Positions 49,314 to 57,608 of a DNA stretch of 64,000 nucleotides are shown one piece after another. Source of the DNA: Paenarthrobacter nitroguajacolicus (GTDB taxonomy: Bacteria > Actinomycetota > Actinomycetes > Actinomycetales > Micrococcaceae). The notes beneath the pieces are model-generated. The model saw only the letters and a list, made by a program, of their open reading frames with translations. It was not told the DNA's origin and searched no databases. The stretch lies in contig NZ_JAQPPK010000012.1 in assembly GCF_029952445.1 (NCBI RefSeq), positions 62,001-126,000 on the forward strand, written 5' to 3'. The position numbers and the translations under genes are program-made. Numbering within the stretch: position 1 is the first letter of the stretch; every line of letters starts with the position of its first letter.

Positions 49314-50606
49314 ATGGCCATCACGGGTCGCTTCGTAGCGCTGGCCGTAGCAGGGTTGGTGCCGCTGGTGATGTTTCCGGCCTGGATCACGGTGCTCTTG
49401 GTGTGCCTGGTCTTGTTGCTGGCGCTGGTCTTTGATCTGGTTCTGGCGGCCTCCCCGGCCAAGCTCGTCGTTGAGCGCCAGCAGCCCGGCAATGTCACGT
49501 TGGCGGGCAGGGCGGAGTCGGTGGTCTCGGTGACCAACACCACCCGGCGCAAACTGAACGCCGTGATCAGGGATGCGTGGCAGCCGTCCGCGGGAGCCAC
49601 CAATGCCGTACAGCGCATGGCAGTGCCGTCAGGAGAACGCCGCCGGATGACGGTGACGCTGATGCCCGGCAGGCGCGGTGACCTGCAAAGTCCGCATGTG
49701 ACCATCCGTTCGTTGGGTCCGCTTGGCGTAGCCGCCAGGCAGCGCACGCGGCCTCTCCCCGGGCAACTGAGGGTTTTGCCTCCCTTCCACTCGAAACGCC
49801 ATCTTCCGTCCAAGCTCCGGAAACTCCGGGAGCTGGACGGCAGGGCCGCGGTGCAGATCCGTGGTGCGGGCACCGAGTTCGATTCGCTTCGCGACTACGT
49901 CCGGGGCGACGACGTCCGTTCCATCGATTGGCGCGCCACGGCACGCCGAACCTCCGTAGTGGTCAGGACCTGGCGCCCGGAACGCGATCGCCGCGTCGTC
50001 GTCGTGCTTGACACTTCGCGCACGGCGGCCGCCAGGATCGAGGACGAACCGCGGCTCGACACCGGAATAGAGGCAGCGCTGCTGCTCGCGGTGCTCGCCG
50101 AACGGGGTGGGGACCGGGTCGACTTCCTCGCGTACGACCGGCGGCTCCGGGCGCGGGTGGAGTCGGCATCCAAAGGGAACCTGCTGGGGCAGCTCGTCCA
50201 GGCCATGGCCCCGCTGGAGGCAGAGCTCATCGAACTGGACTGGCAGCAGATCCCCGGACAAGTCCGGGCCGTGTCGGCGCACCGCTCGCTGGTGGTGCTC
50301 TTGACGGCGCTCGACGGCGGCGCCCCCGAAGAAGGCCTGCTCCCCACCGTGGCGCAACTGTCCCGCCAACACGTGGTGATCGTAGCTTCGGTCCGCGATC
50401 CCCTGCTTGCGGAGATGAAAGCGGAACGGACCACCGCCAGCCAGGTGTTCCGGGCGGCCGCCGCCGAGCGCGCACTCCTGGAGCGCGCAGCAGTCACTGC
50501 CCAATTGCGGCAGCTTGGGGCCGAAGTGGTGGACGCCGAACCGCTGGAGGTTCCACCCCTGCTGGCTGATACCTATATCCGGCTCAAAGCAGCCGGTCGC
50601 CTTTAG
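49314..50606 (+). CDS. DUF58-domain protein
   Basis: A 430-residue protein. Two N-terminal transmembrane helices (~5-45) precede an immunoglobulin-like segment and the DUF58 signature FDSLRDYVRGDDVRSIDWRA (~190-210). A VWA-like fold follows (RRVVVVLDTSRTAAARI). DUF58 proteins work with MoxR ATPases. 29 bases separate it from the moxR gene. The downstream gene begins 24 bases later. M. tuberculosis Rv3693 is the likely counterpart. Confidence 0.9.
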   Translation: MAITGRFVALAVAGLVPLVMFPAWITVLLVCLVLLLALVFDLVLAASPAKLVVERQQPGNVTLAGRAESVVSVTNTTRRKLNAVIRDAWQPSAGATNAVQRMAVPSGERRRMTVTLMPGRRGDLQSPHVTIRSLGPLGVAARQRTRPLPGQLRVLPPFHSKRHLPSKLRKLRELDGRAAVQIRGAGTEFDSLRDYVRGDDVRSIDWRATARRTSVVVRTWRPERDRRVVVVLDTSRTAAARIEDEPRLDTGIEAALLLAVLAERGGDRVDFLAYDRRLRARVESASKGNLLGQLVQAMAPLEAELIELDWQQIPGQVRAVSAHRSLVVLLTALDGGAPEEGLLPTVAQLSRQHVVIVASVRDPLLAEMKAERTTASQVFRAAAAERALLERAAVTAQLRQLGAEVVDAEPLEVPPLLADTYIRLKAAGRL

Positions 50607-50630
50607 TCCCCGGATTCAGGAAGGACCGCC

Positions 50631-51350
50631 ATGAGCGCACCCATCTACCAGCTGGCCCTCGGTGAAGACTTCACCCGATTGGCCCCGGAGCTGCAGGACT
50701 ACTTTTCACTGGCCGCCGGCTCTGGCACGTACGGAATCGGGGAGGGCGTTTTTGACGTCGTAGGTTGCCGGCAAAAATGGCTTCGGCCGCTGCTCGCCCT
50801 CACGGGAAGCGAGGAAGCATTCTTCCCGGAGTACGGTGAGGGCATTCCTTTCCGGGTTGAGAACCATGCCCACATAGATCCGTTCGGCCGACCTGCCCTG
50901 ACCGCCCGGCGGGAGATCCATTTCCCCCGCCGCACCCGGCTTTTCCACGACACGACGAGCGCCGTTCTCCCCGAGGGGCAGGACCACGAACACCGGGCAC
51001 GGCTGGTGGACCACGTTGGCCGCTACCGACGCCTGGTCACCGACCTCGATGTCACGGTCACCCCCGAAGGCCGTCTTCGCGGAGTTTCGAAGGCGAGCCG
51101 CTTGTTGCTGGGTCCCTTGCGCCTTCCCCTTCCGGCGGCGCTGGATGCCCGGGCCTACGCCGAGCAGTGGTGGGACCAGGCCGAGGGCAAGCACCGTATC
51201 CAGGTCAAAGTCATCCAACCGCAGATCGGCCTTGTGCTGGTTTACGCCGGACGTTTCGACTACCGCCTCGCGCGATACCTCCCGGGAGCTGCACCCGGCA
51301 CGGCCCTGCCGCGCTACGCCGAACCGGACCGCTGGGAAGAACGAATCTAA
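50631..51350 (+). CDS. DUF4166-like protein
   Basis: A 239-residue soluble protein beginning MSAPIYQLALGEDFTRLAPE. The alternating hydrophobic pattern and the blocks GVFDVVGCRQKWLRPLLAL, IPFRVENHAHIDPFGRPAL and REIHFPRRTRLFHDT are reminiscent of DUF4166. Identification is tentative. Good ribosome site (AGGAAGGA). Last gene of the operon. Its 3' end overlaps that of the convergent MetE-like gene by four bases. Function unknown. Confidence 0.65.
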   Translation: MSAPIYQLALGEDFTRLAPELQDYFSLAAGSGTYGIGEGVFDVVGCRQKWLRPLLALTGSEEAFFPEYGEGIPFRVENHAHIDPFGRPALTARREIHFPRRTRLFHDTTSAVLPEGQDHEHRARLVDHVGRYRRLVTDLDVTVTPEGRLRGVSKASRLLLGPLRLPLPAALDARAYAEQWWDQAEGKHRIQVKVIQPQIGLVLVYAGRFDYRLARYLPGAAPGTALPRYAEPDRWEERI

Positions 51351-52381
51351 CCCTGCGCCAGCTGGTCCAGGCCATCGGCCACCTGTGTCAGCTTGGCCAG
51401 AACCTCCATGGCCGCCTTGGGAGTGAAGTCTTCCAGCCCCGTTGAGGGAGTGACCCGGAGCCCTGCCAGGCCTGACGCAGGCAGGCCGAGCTGGCGCCAC
51501 GGCTTCCAGATACTCTCCACAATTTCGGCGGTCCTGGGCAAGAGTGCCCTGGGCTCGCCGGTCGGCAAGGCACCGGCCCACAAACGGTTGCCGCCTTCAA
51601 CGGCACCGGCAAGCTGCTCCCATTGGCGGGTGGTCAGGGCCTTAAGCGGCACCGCTACGCCATCGGCGCCGGCTGCGAGGATGCGATCAATGGGTGCCTC
51701 GATCTCCGGCACGGAGATGACGGTCTCGACGGCGCCCGCGGACTTCAGGGCTTCGATCACCAACCGCCAGGCTCCAGTGACCTCCTCGCCGTGGATGGAT
51801 CGGAGCGTTCGGTACCCGCTCGCCGTCGGGATGGTCCCCGCCATGACCGAGGCGATATCCGGCTCGTCAATCTGGACCACAATCCGGGCACCGGGCACGG
51901 CCGCCGAAACCTTGCGGAGGTGGTCCGCCACGCCGGCTGCCAACGATTCCGCGATGTCCCTCCGGGCGCCGTAGTCAAGGAGCGCCCGTTCGCCGTTGTG
52001 GAGGTGGAGGCTCGCGGCAAGGCTCAGGGGTCCCATCAGCTGAACCTTGAGCTCGCTCGCCGAAACGTCCTCCGCGCCGGCGACATCGGCCAGGATATTG
52101 ATGTCCGTTGACAGCGCAGAACGGGCGCGCTGGGCATCCTTGCCCGGCCTGTCCACCAATCGCCAACCATACGGCTGGACATCGATGTCCAGATCCACCA
52201 ACAGCGACCCCGTGCGGCCCGTGGCGTCCGAACCCACACCGCGGCCCGGTAGTTCCGGCAGGAACGGAAGATGGGGATCACCAAGCTCGCCACGGATGGT
52301 CCGGATGGCCTCGGCGGGATCGCTGCCCGGCCACGGCCCCAAGGCAGTCGCGCTTGCGCGCACGTCACTGACCACGGACAT
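51347..52381 (-). CDS. MetE-like barrel protein lacking zinc ligands (Rv3015c-like)
   Basis: A 344-residue protein like the cobalamin-independent methionine synthase C-terminal barrel. Blocks include ELKVQLMGPLSLAASLHL, GARIVVQIDEPDIASVMAG and ADGVAVPLKALTTRQWEQL. There is not a single cysteine in the protein, whereas true MetE needs two Cys, a His and a Glu to bind zinc. It therefore cannot be a normal methionine synthase. Rv3015c of M. tuberculosis, close to ligA and mnmA, is a similar protein, and mnmA is also in this window. Its start codon (52381) is three bases after the end of the chorismate mutase gene. Confidence 0.75.
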   Translation of the reverse strand: MSVVSDVRASATALGPWPGSDPAEAIRTIRGELGDPHLPFLPELPGRGVGSDATGRTGSLLVDLDIDVQPYGWRLVDRPGKDAQRARSALSTDINILADVAGAEDVSASELKVQLMGPLSLAASLHLHNGERALLDYGARRDIAESLAAGVADHLRKVSAAVPGARIVVQIDEPDIASVMAGTIPTASGYRTLRSIHGEEVTGAWRLVIEALKSAGAVETVISVPEIEAPIDRILAAGADGVAVPLKALTTRQWEQLAGAVEGGNRLWAGALPTGEPRALLPRTAEIVESIWKPWRQLGLPASGLAGLRVTPSTGLEDFTPKAAMEVLAKLTQVADGLDQLAQG

Positions 52382-52384
52382 GGA

Positions 52385-52774
52385 TCAGGCCTGCTGGCTG
52401 GAAATCTGGTGGTCCTCGGCAATTGCCTCATGGTGCCGGATCACTTCACTGATGATGAAGTTCAGGAATTTCTCGGCAAAGGCAGGATCCAGGTGTGCGT
52501 CTTCGGCAAGGCGGCGAAGCCGGGCAATTTGTGCAGCTTCACGGCCCGGGTCACCGGCCGGCAGCTTGTGGGTGGCCTTGAGGACACCCACTTTCTGGGT
52601 GGCCTTGAACCGCTCGGCGAGCAGGAACACCAAAGTGGCGTCAATGTTGTCGATGCTTGACCGGATGGACAGCAGCTCATCCATCACGGTGCGGTCAACG
52701 TGGCCGGCGAGGGAACTCGCGGCCGGGTTGAAGGAATCGGCATCATGGGGAAGGGCATTGTTCTGCTCGGTCAT
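52385..52774 (-). CDS. chorismate mutase, AroQ type
   Basis: A 129-residue helical chorismate mutase converting chorismate to prephenate for phenylalanine and tyrosine. The start is ATG 52774 (MTEQNNALPHDAD). AroQ residues are visible in ELLSIRSSIDNIDATLVFLL (Arg-Asp), RFKATQKVGVLKATHKLP (Arg, Lys) and ARLRRLAEDAHLDPAFAEKF. It is the short cytoplasmic form without signal peptide, which often needs DAHP synthase as a partner in actinobacteria. It precedes the MetE-like gene. Confidence 0.9.
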   Translation of the reverse strand: MTEQNNALPHDADSFNPAASSLAGHVDRTVMDELLSIRSSIDNIDATLVFLLAERFKATQKVGVLKATHKLPAGDPGREAAQIARLRRLAEDAHLDPAFAEKFLNFIISEVIRHHEAIAEDHQISSQQA

Positions 52775-52866
52775 GCATCCCAGTCTATGGTGTGCGACGC
52801 AGTGTTTTCCGCGCCCGAACCGGAGCACAATGGCTCCATCACCTCAGTTTCAGCAAAGGAGCTTTC

Positions 52867-53523
52867 ATGAAAATCGCGGTTCTGGGCACGGGAATGGTGG
52901 GCCATGCCTTGGCGGGCAAGCTGGTATCGCTGGGCCATGAGGTGACCATGGGGTCACGGGAGCCGGGCAATCCCAAAGGGAAGCAGTGGGCTGAACAAGC
53001 CGGCGCCCTGGGGCATGCGGGGTCCTTCGCGGAAGCATGCTCCCGGTCCAGCCTCATCATCAATGCGACGCCGGGAACAGTGAGCCTGGCTGTCCTCGCC
53101 GAGGCCGGTGACGACAACCTCAACGGCAAGGTGCTCCTGGACGTGGCCAACCCGCTGGATGGCTCCAGCGGCTTCCCACCCGCCCTTACGGTCTGCAACA
53201 CGGACAGCATCGCCGAAACCATCCAGCGGGCCTACCCGGAGGTTCGGGTGGTGAAGTCACTGAACACGGTAAGTGCGCCTGTGATGGTGGACCCGGGACG
53301 CATTCCGGGCGCACATGACATTTTCATGGCGGGAAATGACGCCGAAGCCAAGGCCACAGTTTCGGCCCTGCTGCAGGAATTTGGTTGGGAACCCGGGCAC
53401 ATCAGGGACCTTGGTGGACTGGACGCGGCCAGGGCCATGGAAATGTGGTTGCCACTATGGTTGCGGATCTTCATGCAGCAGCCCAAGGGCAAGATGTTCA
53501 ACATCGCCATCGTCTCCGAGTAG
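52867..53523 (+). CDS. NADPH-dependent F420 reductase-like oxidoreductase
   Basis: A 218-residue Rossmann-fold protein. The start is ATG 52867 (AAAGGAG upstream), with MKIAVLGTGMVGHALAGKL as the dinucleotide-binding motif and MGSREPGN typical of the F420-dependent NADP reductase/coenzyme F420 reductase family. Later VVKSLNTVSAPVM and DLGGLDAARAMEMW are also family features. It may use NADP with F420 or be a relative with another partner. Single gene ending at a strong terminator. Confidence 0.8.
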   Translation: MKIAVLGTGMVGHALAGKLVSLGHEVTMGSREPGNPKGKQWAEQAGALGHAGSFAEACSRSSLIINATPGTVSLAVLAEAGDDNLNGKVLLDVANPLDGSSGFPPALTVCNTDSIAETIQRAYPEVRVVKSLNTVSAPVMVDPGRIPGAHDIFMAGNDAEAKATVSALLQEFGWEPGHIRDLGGLDAARAMEMWLPLWLRIFMQQPKGKMFNIAIVSE

Positions 53524-53570
53524 CGAGCCAGCATGTCCTCGGATAGACCCTAAAGAAATAGGCCGTTCGC

Positions 53571-53611
53571 GCAGAAAGGCACGCCCCCTGGAGGAGGGCG
53601 TGCCTTTCTGC
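53571..53611. terminator. bidirectional intrinsic terminator
   Basis: A 16-bp perfect stem (53571-53586 with 53596-53611) and 9-base loop, with AGAAA and TTTCT inside the arms. It lies between the converging F420-reductase-like gene (53523) and the ABC ATPase gene (53631). Confidence 0.88.
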
Positions 53612-53630
53612 TTGCTGCTGTGGGCCGGAG

Positions 53631-55337
53631 TCAGCCGCCAAGAAGCGCCCGGTGCGCTTCCCGCCGTCGTGCTTGTTCCTCAGGGTCTGGCACGGGCAAG
53701 GAGGCGATCAGCCGCTTGGTGTATTCGTGTTGCGGCGACCCCATCACGTGGTTGCCAATCCCCTGCTCCACAAGCTGTCCCTTGTACAAGACGCCCACCC
53801 AGTGGGACAACATGTCCACCACTGCGAGGTCGTGGCTGATGAAGAGCGCCGCGAAGCCGAACTGTTCCTGGATGTCCTTGAACAGGTCCAGTACCTTGGC
53901 CTGCACGGATACATCCAACGCGGACGTGGGTTCGTCGGCGATCAGAAGCCGGGGATTCAGCGCCAGGGAACGCGCAAGGGAGGCGCGCTGGCGCTGACCG
54001 CCGGAGAGCTCGTGCGGGTACCGCTGCGCGTACGACGCCGGCAACTGGACTGACTCGAGCAACTCACCAACCTTTTTCCTCGCCTCCGCCGCGCCCGGCT
54101 TGGTATGGATCATCAGAGGCTCCGCCACGCACTCACCGATGGTGAGGTGCGGGTTGAAGGACGCTGCCGGATCCTGGAAGACGAAGCCGATCTCCTTGCG
54201 CAGCGGACGGAAGCTCCGCTCCTTGAAGTCCAGCATTTCGTAGCCCAGGACCTTGAGGCTGCCGCCCGTTGTCCTGTTCAGCCCGGCGATGGCCCGTCCG
54301 ATGGTTGACTTGCCGGAGCCCGACTCTCCCACCAGGCCAAAGACCTCGTTCTCCGAGACGGTAAAACTGACGTTGTCCACGGCTTTGAATCCGTGCCTGC
54401 CAAACCGGCCAGGGTATTCGATGGTGAGGTTCCTGGCCTCCACCAGGACCTTTCCGTCCTGGTGGAGCCGGCCGCGGGCTCCTTCGGAGGCCGAGTTGCG
54501 GCCCAGGTGGGGTACGGCGGCAAGGAGGTTTCGCGTGTACTCCTGCCGTGGTTCGGCGAAAAGGACCTTGGAGGGAGCTTCCTCCACCACATCGCCTTGG
54601 TACATCACCACTACCCGGTCAGCGAGGTCGGCCACCACACCCATGTTGTGCGTGATGAGCACGATCGAGGTCCCGTAGTTGTCCCTCAGGTCCCGCAGCA
54701 GCTGAAGGATTTCGGCCTGTACCGTGACGTCCAAGGCCGTTGTGGGCTCGTCGGCCACGATCAACCCCGGGTCCAAGGCGAGCGCCGCAGCAATGACCAC
54801 ACGCTGTTTCTGCCCACCGGAGAACTGGTGGGGGTAGTAGTTGACACGCGTTTCCGGGTCGGGGATGCCCACTTTCCGGAGGGCCTCCGTGGCCCGCTGT
54901 TTCGCTTCCTTGGCGGAGATGCGCCGGCCGTCGCTTGCATGTGCACGGATGCCTTCGGCGATCTGCCAGCCAACAGTGAAGACCGGGTTCAAGGCCGTCG
55001 AGGGCTCCTGGAACACCATGGCGACGTCGCGGCCGCGGATCTTCCGAAGCCCTGACTTGCTGACGCTGATCACGTTGTTTCCGTTGATCACTACTGCGCC
55101 CGAACTGATGGCTGTTTCCGGGAGAAGGCCAAGGATGGTCTTTGCCGTCACCGTCTTGCCGGAACCGGACTCCCCCACGATCGCGACGACCTCGCCGGGG
55201 TTCACCTCCAGGCTGACGTCCTTGACGGCGTGTACATCTCCGCCGTCGGTGGCGAAGGTGACTTGGAGACGGTCAATGGTGAGGACTGGCTGCCCTGCGG
55301 GCGCCTGGTCCGAAACATGTCCAAGGTTGGTGGTCAT
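53631..55337 (-). CDS. fused tandem ABC ATPase of a peptide importer (DppD-DppF type)
   Basis: A 568-residue protein with two complete ABC domains. The first (~residues 20-290) has Walker A GESGSGKTV, signature SGGQKQRVV and Walker B LIVADEPTTALD. The second (~300-560) has GESGSGKST, SGGQRQRAS and LLIADEPTSALD. Both have the oligopeptide-type insert before the signature. A fused DppD/DppF energises the importer formed with the two permeases upstream. The start overlaps the permease stop (ATGA). Confidence 0.95.
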   Translation of the reverse strand: MTTNLGHVSDQAPAGQPVLTIDRLQVTFATDGGDVHAVKDVSLEVNPGEVVAIVGESGSGKTVTAKTILGLLPETAISSGAVVINGNNVISVSKSGLRKIRGRDVAMVFQEPSTALNPVFTVGWQIAEGIRAHASDGRRISAKEAKQRATEALRKVGIPDPETRVNYYPHQFSGGQKQRVVIAAALALDPGLIVADEPTTALDVTVQAEILQLLRDLRDNYGTSIVLITHNMGVVADLADRVVVMYQGDVVEEAPSKVLFAEPRQEYTRNLLAAVPHLGRNSASEGARGRLHQDGKVLVEARNLTIEYPGRFGRHGFKAVDNVSFTVSENEVFGLVGESGSGKSTIGRAIAGLNRTTGGSLKVLGYEMLDFKERSFRPLRKEIGFVFQDPAASFNPHLTIGECVAEPLMIHTKPGAAEARKKVGELLESVQLPASYAQRYPHELSGGQRQRASLARSLALNPRLLIADEPTSALDVSVQAKVLDLFKDIQEQFGFAALFISHDLAVVDMLSHWVGVLYKGQLVEQGIGNHVMGSPQHEYTKRLIASLPVPDPEEQARRREAHRALLGG

Positions 55338-56359
55338 GGCGTGCCTGCCTCTGCCGTTGTGGACGGTGTTCCCGGTGATGTTGGACTTCCCGGTGTTTTG
55401 GGAGTCCCTGGTGTTGCACCGGCGCGTTTGCGTCCCCGGATCCGGGGATCGTTGAGGTCATTGATGCTCTCGCCCACCAGCGTGAGGCCAAGGACGGTGA
55501 GCACTATCGCGATACCGGGGAAGACACCGGTCCACCAAATACCGGACGAGGTATCTGCCAATGCCTTGTTGAGGTCGAATCCCCACTCCGCGGCAGAGGT
55601 GGGCTCGATGCCGAAACCGAGGAAGCCCAGGCCTGCCAGGGTGAGGATCGCTTCGGAGGCGTTCAGGGTGAACATCAGGGGCAGGGTTCGGGTGGCATTC
55701 TTGAAAATGTGGCGACCAATGATGCGCATGCTGGAGGCACCAAGAACCTTGGCCGATTCAACGAACGGTTCGGCCTTGAGCCTGATGGTCTCGGCACGTA
55801 TCACCCGGAAATACTGCGGCACGAACACCACGGTGATGGAGAAGGCACAGGAAAAGATGCCGCCCCAGAAACTGGACTGCCCGCGGCTGATGACGATGGA
55901 AATGACGATCGCCAGGAGCAACGTGGGGAAGGCGTAGATGGCATCTGCCACCACTACCAGGATCCGGTCGAGCCACCCGCCGAAGTACCCGCTGAGCAGG
56001 CCAAGGGCGACGCCGAGGAACAGTGACATGGCAACGGAGACAATGATGACAGTCACCGCTGTCTGGGAACCCCAGATAACCCGCGACAAGACGTCGTAGC
56101 CGCCAACGGTGGTTCCCAGCAGATGTTTCCCGCCGGGGGCTTCCTGTGTTGGGAAGGAACCTGAGGCGTCGCTGAGCTGCGAGTACCCGTACGGGGCCAG
56201 CAGGGGCGCGAAGATGCTCGTGAGGATGAACAGCCCACTGAGGACTACGCCGACGATGAGCATGCCCCGTTGGAGGCCAACGCTCTTCTTGAGGTGCGAG
56301 ATCACGGGGAGCCGGGAGAAAAGCGGCTGCCTGGGTGGAGTGAGTGTTGGGGTGCTCAT
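55334..56359 (-). CDS. peptide ABC importer permease (DppC/OppC type)
   Basis: A 341-residue permease with a long N-terminal region and six predicted helices. The binding-protein-dependent motif is EAILTLAGLGFLGFGIEP-like near residue 240. A Pro/Gly/Thr-rich tail of ~30 residues (GTPKTPGSPTSPGTPSTT) at the C-terminus is unusual. It follows the DppB gene by two bases and overlaps the ATPase gene. Confidence 0.93.
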   Translation of the reverse strand: MSTPTLTPPRQPLFSRLPVISHLKKSVGLQRGMLIVGVVLSGLFILTSIFAPLLAPYGYSQLSDASGSFPTQEAPGGKHLLGTTVGGYDVLSRVIWGSQTAVTVIIVSVAMSLFLGVALGLLSGYFGGWLDRILVVVADAIYAFPTLLLAIVISIVISRGQSSFWGGIFSCAFSITVVFVPQYFRVIRAETIRLKAEPFVESAKVLGASSMRIIGRHIFKNATRTLPLMFTLNASEAILTLAGLGFLGFGIEPTSAAEWGFDLNKALADTSSGIWWTGVFPGIAIVLTVLGLTLVGESINDLNDPRIRGRKRAGATPGTPKTPGSPTSPGTPSTTAEAGTP

Positions 56360-56361
56360 GG

Positions 56362-57453
56362 TCAGTACCTCACTCGGGGGTCGATGAGCGCGGCGATGAT
56401 GTCCACGATGAAGTTGGTGACGGCCACGATGATGGCCAACAGGACCACGATGCCCTGTACTGCGACGAAGTCACGGGCATTGAGGTATTGGACAAGTTGG
56501 TATCCAAGACCTTTCCATTCGAAGGTTGTCTCAGTAAGGATTGCTCCTCCGAGCATGAGCGCGATCTGCAGGCCCATCACGGTGATGATGGGGATGAGCG
56601 CGGGCTTGTAGGCATGTTTGGTCACGAGCCGGAACTCGCTGACGCCCCTTGAACGCCCTGCCTCGATGTAGTCCTTGCCCAGGGTGCCGATCACGTTGGT
56701 GCGGACAAGCCGCAGGAAGACACCGGCGGTGAGCAAGCCAAGGGCGATCGCCGGGAGGACGGCATGGGAAACGACGTCGCCAAGCGCCGTGAAGTTTCCG
56801 CTGCGGATGGCGTCCAGCCAGTAAATTCCCGACGGCGCCGCGAGGCCGCTCATGGTCAGTTCAGTCCGCGTTGATGCCCGTCCCGCTACAGGGAACCAGC
56901 CGAGCCACACCGAGAAGGTCAGCTTCAGCAGCAGGCCCGAGAAGAACACCGGCGTTGCGTAGCAAAGGATCGCAAAGAACCTCAGGAAGGCGTCCGGCAT
57001 CTTGTCCCGGTGTTGGGCGGCGATGAGGCCGAAGGGGATACCGACGGCGAGCGCGACGATCAGGGCGTTGATGGAGAGCTCCAGCGTGGCTGCCCCGAAG
57101 GTGGTGAGCACCTCCACGACCGGTCGTCGGTCAGTGATGGTGGTGCCGAAGTTTCCGGTGATCAACTGGCCAAGATATTCGAAATACTGCACCAGGACCG
57201 GCCGGTCATAACCGGCGTCGTGGATCCGCTGGGCGAGGACATCCGGGGGAAGCCGGCCGCCTTGTGCTGCCGTGATGGGGTCGCCGATGACCCTCATCAG
57301 GAAGAACACCAGCGTTACCAGAATGAAGACTGTGGGGATGATCAGGAAGAACCGGATCACGATGTACCTTCCGAGGCCTCCCCCGCCTTTGGATTTGCTC
57401 TTTGGAGCAACGATCCCGGGCTCCGCCTCGGGTACTTCTATAACTGTTGTCAT
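56362..57453 (-). CDS. peptide ABC importer permease (DppB/OppB type)
   Basis: A 363-residue permease. An N-terminal acidic and Gly/Ser-rich extension of ~28 residues precedes the first helix (RYIVIRFFLIIPTVFILV). The family loop GDPITAAQGGRLPPD and the EAA motif region (LGKDYIEAGRSRGVSE) are present. It heads the downstream part of the importer operon, after the hairpin at 57527-57561. Confidence 0.93.
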   Translation of the reverse strand: MTTVIEVPEAEPGIVAPKSKSKGGGGLGRYIVIRFFLIIPTVFILVTLVFFLMRVIGDPITAAQGGRLPPDVLAQRIHDAGYDRPVLVQYFEYLGQLITGNFGTTITDRRPVVEVLTTFGAATLELSINALIVALAVGIPFGLIAAQHRDKMPDAFLRFFAILCYATPVFFSGLLLKLTFSVWLGWFPVAGRASTRTELTMSGLAAPSGIYWLDAIRSGNFTALGDVVSHAVLPAIALGLLTAGVFLRLVRTNVIGTLGKDYIEAGRSRGVSEFRLVTKHAYKPALIPIITVMGLQIALMLGGAILTETTFEWKGLGYQLVQYLNARDFVAVQGIVVLLAIIVAVTNFIVDIIAALIDPRVRY

Positions 57454-57526
57454 TGTTACCTGTATTTCCTGCCCGTGGATTGCGCGGGATTGGCTGATAC
57501 GTGCCGTCCACGATGGTGGTCAGCAA

Positions 57527-57561
57527 GGGAGGCGGGACACTGGATCAGTGTCCCGCCTCCC
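57527..57561 (-). terminator. attenuating hairpin between the binding-protein and permease genes
   Basis: A 15-bp perfect stem (57527-57541 with 57547-57561) and 5-base loop, GC-rich without a clear U-tract. It is 47 bases after the binding-protein gene and ~75 bases before the DppB start. It would let binding protein be made in excess over membrane components. Confidence 0.75.
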
Positions 57562-57608
57562 CCATCACAGAGTCCGTTGTTACTTGAACGGTCTTACTTG
57601 GACACCTG

